In this document: in pieces, positions 57,001-64,000 of the stretch
Numbering within the stretch: the first letter of the stretch is position 1
Layout of the letters: every line of letters begins with the position of its first letter
Assembly (NCBI RefSeq): GCF_010015445.1
Contig: NC_053115.1
Location: 13,242,524 to 13,306,523 of the forward strand
Length of the DNA stretch: 64,000 nt
Direction: 5' to 3'
DNA from: Perca fluviatilis
Lineage: Eukaryota; Chordata; Actinopteri; Perciformes; Percidae
Notes under the pieces: model-generated
Told to the model about the DNA's origin: nothing
The model's input: the letters and a program-made list of their open reading frames with translations, nothing else
Databases searched by the model: none
Position numbers and translations under genes: made by a program

Positions 57001-59164
57001 TTACGTCAGTGATGCCATCAGGAAAAAGTGGCTGCTAAGTGTCACTCTCCCTGTGGTTTCGTTCTTGATCGTTACTGTTCTCTTTCTCATTTGTGGCCCT
57101 CTTCATGTTAGCCCCTCCTAAACAGAACTTTCCCCTACCATGTCACACACAAAGCCTCCGATTGGCTGCCAGAGAATTATATAATCACTGCTACCAGGGT
57201 TATGTAAGACCTGCATGGGCCTGCACACTTCTCTCCACCAGCTGCCAGTCTGTCTGAGAGGAGGGGCAATTGTGGATCAGTGGAACATATGGGTTATGTG
57301 TAGTTTGCAATACTGTCTGTGCACATGCATGCCTGTCTGGTTTTAACTCTGTCAATAAGAAGAAGTCTGTATTACCTTTATTTTTATTTATTTTTTACCT
57401 TTTACAGTGAGGTGTGATCTCCCTATATATGTTGTTTTTTATTAGGTAACATTATTCAAGGTTACTCAAGCATCTATATACAGCCTTCATGTCATCGTTC
57501 TGCATGTACAGTATATATGTGCATTTCCAATGTATTAATTCTAAAATAGCTTATTAAGGCAGTGCTTGGTTGATCTTCAATGAGGACTAGTAAGGATTAC
57601 CTAACATTCAGATCCAGTACACCAAGGGACTGTCTTTTAAAAAGTACTGACAATAAACTAAATCTTTTGTTCTGGTTTGTGTGTGTAGGTGGTGGATATC
57701 ATGCGTGTTAATGTGGACAAAGTGCTGGAACGTGACCAGAAGCTGTCTGAACTGGATGACAGAGCCGACGCACTGCAGGCTGGAGCCTCCCAGTTCGAGA
57801 CCAGTGCCGCTAAGCTGAAGAGGAAGTACTGGTGGAAGAACTGCAAGGTGCCTAAACACAGTTTGGTCCAACAAAACGCACCCCTTTTCCCACTGGAAAG
57901 ACAAATGTATTAACTGATCTAAAATGAACTCCATACTACAAGTCTCCAGACTGGAAGTAGTCTAAATTATATTGGCCTTGAAAAAAACCTCTCCAATTAA
58001 ATGGCGTGTCAATACGACACAAAGTTACAGACACGACATTCATACACTGACAAAATAGGACACAAGTCATTAAGTGAGAAGTGCAAAAGTGCGTAGTTTA
58101 AGACTTAGAATTAGACTTAGAAAACTTTAATGTCCCCGAGAGGCAATTGTACAGTACTGAAATATCGACACATAATCCACAACACAAACATTGAACCAGA
58201 CCTCTACAGCACTATTTATCTAAATAGAATACAGTAAAAAGGAGTATGTTGCACTTCCCTAAAAGGCCTAATGTCATAAATAAATGAAACTACTGCACAG
58301 TACCTCACATATATTCCTCCTCCAGTCATACTCCTCCCCACATCTTATTTAATTGGGTTATTGCCATGGGAATGAATGAGTTTTTTGCTCGGTTGGTTGT
58401 GACGTTCGGGTATCTATAGCTACGACCAGAAGATAGCGGCTTGAACTCCACTGAAAATGGATGGGTTGTATCCATGCAAACCTTGTCTGCCCTCTTTGCC
58501 AATCTGGTCAGATATAGTTGGTACAGGTCTACCTGTTGCTTACCAATGATTTTTCCACAGGTTTTAACAATCTTCCCCTATTTATTCCAATGGGTGATTT
58601 TTTGAATGTCCATACCAGCATACAATACAATAGGAGAGAATACTCTCGATAAATGACTTCAATCCTATCCTACCAACATTTTCACCCAATTAATAGTTTA
58701 ATTTGACTACACAACATACATTGTGTACACGTACCACTTATAATAGTGAACTAAAGTGAAACAAACAAAAATGATATTGTTAAACAAAAGGTTTTACAAG
58801 TGACCGACTTCTGTCAATCCCAGAAGTTAATGTGTGTGGCACTGAATTTGCTGTACCATTACCCCTTGCAGATGTGGGCCATCCTGATAGCTGTCATAGT
58901 GATCATCATCATCATCATTGTTAGTGAGTATCAAGCCTGTGGTTGGACTAGCTTCTCGTTGACAGTATTGTTGCAGTTTGTGTTATTTCAGATGCTCAAC
59001 ACAATCTCTGATTTTCAATTAATTACTGCTCACAGCCCTTACTATAAAGTGTAATAATAAATTATTTTACAGAGCTTTCAGTTAGATCTCGATTGTTGAT
59101 GTTGATAAGTCTTTTATCTAAAAAGGTCCTACCTTCTTCATTCTCAGTTTGGAATTACTCCTAA
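53943..59164 (+). CDS. vamp3: vesicle-associated membrane protein 3 (cellubrevin)
   Basis: R-SNARE of recycling endosomes and secretory vesicles; its helix pairs with syntaxin/SNAP-23-type Q-SNAREs to drive fusion. Exons 53943-54021, 57689-57847, 58872-58923 and 59148-59164 join to about 102 residues (human VAMP3: 100). Order: short variable N terminus [14 protein letters not shown], then [12 protein letters not shown], the SNARE motif [20 protein letters not shown] with the zero-layer Arg in [17 protein letters not shown], and a C-terminal anchor starting [10 protein letters not shown] with six Ile. KNCKMWAI identifies VAMP3; as I recall, VAMP1 and VAMP2 have KMMI there. The first base of exon 2 completes a codon whose first two bases are upstream. 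If they are AT, the start Met is split by intron 1; the 5' exon was not found. Confidence 0.95.
54351..56634. mobile_element. hAT-type element, TSD GAGAAGAG (middle layer)
   Basis: Starts TAGGGATGCACCGATCCGA and ends with the inverted form TCGGATCGGTGCACCCCTA. A perfect 8-bp TSD GAGAAGAG is at 54343-54350 and 56635-56642. No transposase is recognisable. It contains a further insertion at 55414-56237. Confidence 0.95.
55414..56237. mobile_element. TIR element, TSD GCAGTA (inner layer)
   Basis: Starts CAGTCCTTCCAGAAAAACGC and ends with the inverted GTTTTTCTGGAGGGACTG. Flanks are GCAGTA (55408-55413 and 56238-56243), a 6-bp TSD, shorter than the 8 bp of hAT. Subterminal blocks are rich in TGCGG/CCGCA. 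No transposase frame; superfamily undecided. Confidence 0.8.
57689..57847 (+). CDS. vamp3: vamp3 exon 3: SNARE motif
   Basis: 53 codons, phase 0 at both ends, [20 protein letters not shown] through KYWWKNCK. Nearly invariant among vertebrate VAMP1-3. Acceptor GTTTGTGTGTGTAG, donor AAG|GTGCCT. Confidence 0.98.
58097..58690 (-). mobile_element. probable LINE 3' end with TAAGTC-type tail
   Basis: Read on the minus strand it ends in CTAAGTCTAATTCTAAGTC after TTGCCTCTCGGGGACATTAA, a retroelement tail common in fish. Coding remnants are not clear. It lies in vamp3 intron 3. Confidence 0.6.
58872..58923 (+). CDS. vamp3: vamp3 exon 4: transmembrane anchor
   Basis: Encodes [17 protein letters not shown] plus one base. 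Acceptor ACCCCTTGCAG, donor TTA|GTGAGT. Five consecutive ATC codons form a coding microsatellite. Confidence 0.95.
59148..59164 (+). CDS. vamp3: vamp3 terminal coding exon (proximal)
   Basis: Acceptor TTCTTCATTCTCAG. With the last base of exon 4 it gives Ile-Trp-Asn-Tyr-Ser and TAA, matching the short luminal tail of VAMP3. A near-identical copy lies at 61782. Confidence 0.88.
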
Positions 59165-59541
59165 AACGGCAACAAGAGGAGGAGTGAAGAAAACGATGAC
59201 GAAGAGGAGAGGAGCAACATACATAATTAATATCTCAAAGGAAGATGTCATGTGATTACTGCCTACTGTGCTTCACAACGTTTTTCTCCTGGCAGGGATC
59301 TTCATTCCTTGGCCTGGTTTGCTCTGTGTGTGTGGGTGTGTGTGTGGGGGTGTCTGAGTAAAGGATTGTCACAATACCAGAGTTTTACCCTGCATTACTA
59401 CACCATACCTGTTATCTTTACACTTATTAGAATTCCATTGCACTTGCCAAAGAAAACAGAAACATACATAAAGAAACTGGTTGACAATTTAACTCGATCT
59501 CAACCAAAACCTATTTAAAAGTTTAAATGAATCCTCTTACA

Positions 59542-59543
<2 letters not shown>

Positions 59544-59623
<80 letters not shown>

Positions 59624-59627
59624 GCAC
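59544..59627. repeat. (CA)n microsatellite
   Basis: Nearly perfect CA run in the vamp3 3'UTR, ending with CGCGCA. Confidence 0.95.
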
Positions 59628-60695
59628 ATGTACATACATACATCAACCTCAGGACATGAAGTGAAGAATGTTGTTGTAAACTCTCCTCAATTTATATTGA
59701 CTTTTTTATGTTTTATTAATAGCCATTGATTTTGTGTGCCAGGCTAAAAGACGTGCCTTTGAGGATATGCTGTTCTGTGTTAGTTAACATAGTATTAGTA
59801 ACCCTGCATATAATTGAAGAGATGCCCCTTTCCAACACATAACACATTTGTACTTTTCAGATGCCAAAATTTAGATTTTTCTCATTTAAAGGTTATTTGC
59901 TAATTCATTTCTCTGTGCAAAACATTTGAATTGAGATTGAATTAAGAGGAATTTCATTGGTCACCCGGCAACAAATGAGCTAACCAGTAACACACTGTTG
60001 AACCACCTGATCATACCTGTCATTGTCCATCTTCCTTTCAGGTTGGACAGTAGAAACTAATATAGACTTGTGTTTAGATAAGTGCCTTTATGTTAAGACC
60101 TATAGCCTTACAGCTACGTAAGACTAGAGAAACTGCTAAGAAGCTTACTACACTTAGTGCTACACTGGGTTAAAAGTGGCAAATTGTTTCAAGCAGGTGT
60201 TTTCAATGACGTGCTAGAAAGTTTGCCTTTTTGTGATCTATTCAAGCACAAGAAAATGTAGTATTAGACAGGTGCCTTTAATAGGTTTCTCCAATGGAGA
60301 ACAGCCAAAATACAGCCAAGCCTTATTGGTCATATATACCAGCCAGTAAAAGTAGTGCCTTCTGAATGCTCCAACTGTCCAAACAAATACTATGCTGCTT
60401 GCTTATTCAGCTGAACTCATTAGCCTTTAATACACTCTTCTGTTTAGTCATACTGTCATTTTTTCCCACTTTCCCCACACATATTTTAGTGTTATTGCGC
60501 CTCTAACAATAGCTTTTTGTAATCTATTATATGTAGATCTAACCTTAAGGAGACTGTGTATAGTATTTTTTGTTTTGGAGATCACTGCTGCTCAGCATCA
60601 TGCGTTCTTGAGTGTAGAGAAAAACTTTGTTGGGCAATGACAGTGTTGTACACCGACACTGGATGATTGCATTCTGTTGCCTCCAACTCTATTAA

Positions 60696-60701
60696 AATAA
60701 A
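60696..60701 (+). promoter_or_regulatory. vamp3: vamp3 poly(A) signal, proximal
   Basis: AATAAA overlapping an ATTAAA, about 1.5 kb after the stop codon. Confidence 0.6.
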
Positions 60702-60855
60702 TGTATTTTAATGAGATAAACAATTTGGGATTACTTTGTACATTAATTTCACTTTGTCTGGAATTTCATAGCTGAAATTACAACTGTTGATGTTGCATGT
60801 TTCAGTAGTTTTTAAGGAATTAGCTGTTATTGGTCCTTCACAATGCATGCATTGG

Positions 60856-60857
<2 letters not shown>

Positions 60858-60894
<37 letters not shown>
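60858..60894. repeat. (CT)n microsatellite
   Basis: About 18 perfect CT units. Confidence 0.95.
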
Positions 60895-60895
<1 letters not shown>

Positions 60896-61770
60896 AAAGG
60901 GACCAGTCTTTTATCACAGATTTGTGGTGTTGTCATCCTCTACGTTGCCTGCCTACACCATCCATGGTCTACAACAGATATCTGTCACCCAGTAACTTCC
61001 AACCTTTGCTTCGGTCTATACTGGGAATGCATTTGCAATTCTATTATTTGGCCCTAAGTTCCTTTTTGCTTGAATACAACAGAGTTAACTTACAAAGCCT
61101 CCTCTTGAGTTTTTTTTTTTTTTTATCTGTGACAATAAATGGCAACGTTTACTCTTCCCAAAAGCAGCTCAGGGATTTGCTGAGCTTAGCCTAGCCTCGC
61201 CCTTAGCCTTAAGATGCAGACGACATGTTAGTGGTGGTCCCTGGGTTTATTGAGGTTACTGGGTTCATGTGTAGCGAAACGTCATATGAGTGTTAGGTTT
61301 GTTTTCAGTGGGACCAGGTCGTGGGCTGTTAAAGCTTTTCTTTTTCTAGTCGATGGAAGCATGTAAAACAGGTATCGTGATGACTTTAAATCCTCTTTCA
61401 TATCAGTGATTTTTATTTGTGTAGGTTTACTTAATGGTGATCTTTGTTATTGATGTAACATATTTATAGGTGCACTTACAGGCTCACTATACTACTGATG
61501 GCTGCATGTACCTCAGGTCAAATTTTTTTTTACTTGTCATAGGCCAGTCAGCCCATTTTCACCTAAATCTTCCTAAGTACGGTAACAAATGTTAACATTG
61601 AGGTGTAGAAAGACCACATTTACATTTTGCTGTGAATATCCTTTTATGTTATCTCATAACCAAATGTTACACTGGGGATGTATATCCCGTTCGGCTTTTA
61701 CTTCCATATTTTCAGGGCTTTTGTGTGTATTGGTGTTGTGTGTGTACATGCAAGTATGGCTCAACTGGGT

Positions 61771-62105
61771 TTCATTCACAGTTTGGAATTACTTCTAAAA
61801 CAGCAACAAGAGGAGGAGGAGTTAAAGTAACAATAAAGAAGAGGAGAGGAGCAACATACATAATATCTCAAAGGAAGATGTCACGATTACTGGCTACTGT
61901 GCTTGACAACGTTTTTCTCCTAGCAGGGGTCTTCATTCCTTGCCCTGGTGTGTGTGTGTGTGTGTGCGTGTGTGCGTGTGCGTGCAGGATTATCACAATA
62001 CCAGAGTTTTACCCTGCGTTTCTACACCATACCAGACAACTATAGACTTGTATTGGAGTTCTGTTGAACTTGCAGGTTGACAATTACACTCAATCTCAAC
62101 CAGAT
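61771..62105 (+). repeat. vamp3: duplicate of vamp3 terminal exon and 3'UTR start
   Basis: Direct repeat of about 59141-59505. Shared blocks include AGTTTGGAATTACT, GCAACAAGAGGAGGA, AGAGGAGAGGAGCAACATAC, ATCTCAAAGGAAGATGTCA, ACAACGTTTTTCTCCT, CAATACCAGAGTTTTACCCT and CTCAACCA. The copy keeps the acceptor TTCATTCACAG at 61781. From 61782 it reads Ile-Trp-Asn-Tyr-Phe-stop when spliced to vamp3 exon 4 (stop 61796-61798). AATAAA follows at 62290-62295. It could be an alternative last exon, part of a longer 3'UTR, or a relic. Confidence 0.85.
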
Positions 62106-62289
62106 TGTAAAACTAGATGTCTTGGTTTCCACTTGGCAATTTAAAGCCATGCTTAATGAACATTGTTGAATGTAATTGTTGTTTGTAAAGTTGTGTTTCT
62201 GTATTTTTTAAATTATGCTGGACACAGAGCTCAGCTGTGAAAGAGACCTTAGTTAGTAATCTGACCTCAGTCAGATATTTCCCTCTATA

Positions 62290-62295
62290 AATAAA
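62290..62295 (+). promoter_or_regulatory. vamp3: candidate distal poly(A) signal
   Basis: AATAAA in CTATAAATAAAGGTGGG, about 490 bp after the duplicated terminal exon's stop. Confidence 0.45.
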
Positions 62296-62759
62296 GGTGG
62301 GAAAAAAAACAAATAGGGCTGCAACTATTGTTTTAAGTTTCCAAGCAACCAGTCAACTAGGTTTGGTTTATAAAATGTCAGAAGATAGTGAAAATAATGT
62401 CCATCATAATTTCTGAGTGCCTAAGCTGGCATTTTTAATGTTTTTTGTTTGACCAATACTCCAGAATCCAAAGATATTAACTATCACAGCCCAAGGCTAA
62501 CTCAATTCAAAATGACGATCATCAAAATCAATCATTAATTACACCCATCCTTGTGATTCTTGCCATGTGATTCAACAAAAACATTGTTAATATGTCAGAT
62601 AGCTGATAATGCAAACATCAAAGTAATTTCTTGTCAAAGGCATCAAGATGTGTGAAGTTTATCAGCTGGGCCATAGGTTCATCCATTTATGCATGCTATA
62701 ATAGAGGGGTGGATGCTGCAGGGGCTTGTACTGAGTTGGCGTTTGGGCAGCTTACAGCT

Positions 62760-62963
62760 TCCCTCTGTTGTGAAACGTGGGGATCCATGTGAAACGCCGG
62801 ACCGCTGTGTTAGACGCGCCCACTCCTAGTTGCTATGTCCAATCACATGATAGATGCAATATTTGCCTGTCCAATCATCTTGGAGTGGGCGGAGTTATAT
62901 TGTTCCTGCCTCACGTTGCACAAATGTGTCAAGTGCTTTGGAATAGAAGACGATTTAGCTAAC
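62760..62963 (+). promoter_or_regulatory. candidate promoter and first non-coding exon of next gene
   Basis: Relatively GC-rich block with CGCCGGACCGC, GACGCGCCCAC, two CCAATCA boxes at 62839-62845 and 62871-62877 (32 bp apart), and a GC box GGGCGG at 62887-62892. A good splice donor AAC|GTAAGT follows at 62964. In human the gene after VAMP3 is PER3, so a per gene is one possibility; nothing in the sequence confirms it. Confidence 0.4.
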
Positions 62964-64000
62964 GTAAGTGACTGGAAATTAAAATAATACTTTTAATGCG
63001 GCCCGGTGATCAATTTGATAGAATTTTATTTTTCGGATATTGAAGGGGAGACATACGTGGAGTGGATAAGGTAAATATTTCATCAGAAGATTTGAGGTGT
63101 TTTAGCGAGTTGGCCAAACAGACTAAGCTAGCCTCCTCGCCCAAGGCACCAACCAGAGAACAGAGGATGTAAACAAATGAAATGTAGTCGTTATCTTTGT
63201 GGTGATACTTCACATTTCCAAACAATACGGTATAAATTGGCTGTAAGCAGTGGTCAATGTGTATTGCTAATATGTTAACTGAATAACATGTCTGCCATAA
63301 TCAGGGAGCTGCAGTGCCATTTAGTCAGTAACGTGAAGTAACTAAACTGCTCTGATGTTGCTCCGACAAGCTTACATTGCATCAATAACAAGTGCAGTTA
63401 ATAGCTAATGCACCAACGTTAGCAGACTTCGGTAAAGTTGGAAAGACATTCACAGACTCGAACTTCCGGGATCGATAACTTCTGAGCAAAACGTTATTAA
63501 ATCACAAACAACGCATCTTTCCTACCGTAGTAAGGTAAACAACGAGATACAAACTAATTTTCATCAAAACGAGCCGTCCTCCAACTTGGAGAAATAACAT
63601 TGTCTCTACGAGCAACCGGCTGTGAGACGGCAGTAAGACCAGTGCTTAGGCACCGTCTACAAACTACAACACTGAAAACAGACACAACAACAATATTTAT
63701 TCATAGGTAGTGTCTCCAAACTTACCTCAATTATAACTTGTGTCCTGCTAGTTGTACTACAACACTTACATTTCAAAAAGAAGCATAATCATAATTTTGG
63801 GAAATATTTGTTGCCAAAAACATTTAATATTTTAATAATTAAAAACAGTGGTGTCTCTAAACTTACCTCATTAGTCTTCTGCTGGTTGTACTGCGTCACT
63901 GACTTTTTTTAAATAGGCATATGATACTTTTGGGGAATATGTTTTGCTAAAAAATGTATATATATATGTTATAATTACAGAGTCATGTCTCCAAAACTAC
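62964..64000. other. right flank, no coding exon recognised
   Basis: AT-rich sequence with scattered CpG (about 63450-63650) and a diverged tandem array at the edge. The short minus-strand frame at 63010-63225 has no visible homology. Confidence 0.4.
63710..63998. repeat. diverged tandem repeat, period about 135-141 bp
   Basis: GTGTCTCCAAACTTACCTCA (63710), GTGTCTCTAAACTTACCTCA (63851) and CATGTCTCCAAAACTAC (63984) start successive units. The first two units also share CTGCTAGTTGTACT or CTGCTGGTTGTACT and a GGGAAATAT or GGGGAATAT block. The third is cut by the window edge. Confidence 0.75.

Larger units (their letters stand above)
59165..60720 (+). other. vamp3: vamp3 3'UTR (proximal)
   Basis: The 1.5-kb stretch ends in ATTAAAATAAATG with AATAAA at 60696-60701. 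It contains a (CA)n tract at 59544-59627. Confidence 0.65.

Noticed and set aside
63010..63225. 71-codon minus-strand frame near the right edge
   Set aside because: No homology recognised and no supporting splice or promoter signals on that strand.

Overview
The window is nuclear DNA from a ray-finned fish, most likely a perch-like (percomorph) teleost. Evidence: three vertebrate genes split into small GT-AG exons, dense (CA)n/(GT)n microsatellites, a tRNA-derived SINE family present in four copies, many short hAT- and Harbinger-type elements with intact target-site duplications (TSDs), and fish-type LINE tails. No bacterial or viral gene organisation is seen. Comparisons with human proteins are from recall of those families; no alignment was run.

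Layout, left to right. 1-7684: repeat-rich flank with no recognisable exon. It holds a fold-back element with 180-bp arms, a SINE and a hAT MITE. 7685-18626 (+): ten exons of a calcium/calmodulin-dependent protein kinase I gene (camk1 type), lacking only the first coding exon or exons, followed by a long candidate 3'UTR to about 21.6 kb. 21.6-32.4 kb: gene-poor DNA with repeats, including a SINE nested in an older repeat, a Harbinger-like element and a LINE 3' end. 32.4-42.9 kb (-): complete three-exon ccdc3, a secreted coiled-coil protein of 273 residues. 43716-43788 (+): an intact tRNA-Arg(ACG), with a decayed 3' half of a second copy 0.7 kb downstream. 46669-48331 (+): a four-exon candidate gene for a small acidic secreted protein that I cannot assign to a family. 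53943-59164 (+): vamp3 (cellubrevin), an R-SNARE, with its last exon plus 3'UTR duplicated 2.6 kb downstream. 62.7-64 kb: a promoter-like segment with paired CCAAT boxes, a GC box and a splice donor, probably the start of the next + strand gene.

The genes do not form a pathway. CaMKI is a cytosolic Ca2+-signalling kinase, VAMP3 drives fusion of recycling endosomes, and CCDC3 and the unknown gene encode secreted products. The neighbourhood matters for synteny: in human, CCDC3 lies beside CAMK1D, whereas here the adjacent kinase resembles CAMK1, which suggests an old duplicated block.

Most interesting: (1) the duplicated vamp3 terminal exon, which keeps its splice acceptor, reading frame and a poly(A) signal and would change the last residue; (2) the unassigned small secreted-protein gene; (3) a three-deep transposon nest in a vamp3 intron in which every layer still has its TSD; (4) a perfect 55-bp inverted repeat around an (AT)n tract. 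Two homopolymer-ridden patches (27.54-27.71 and 50.20-50.45 kb) may be assembly errors and should be treated with caution.
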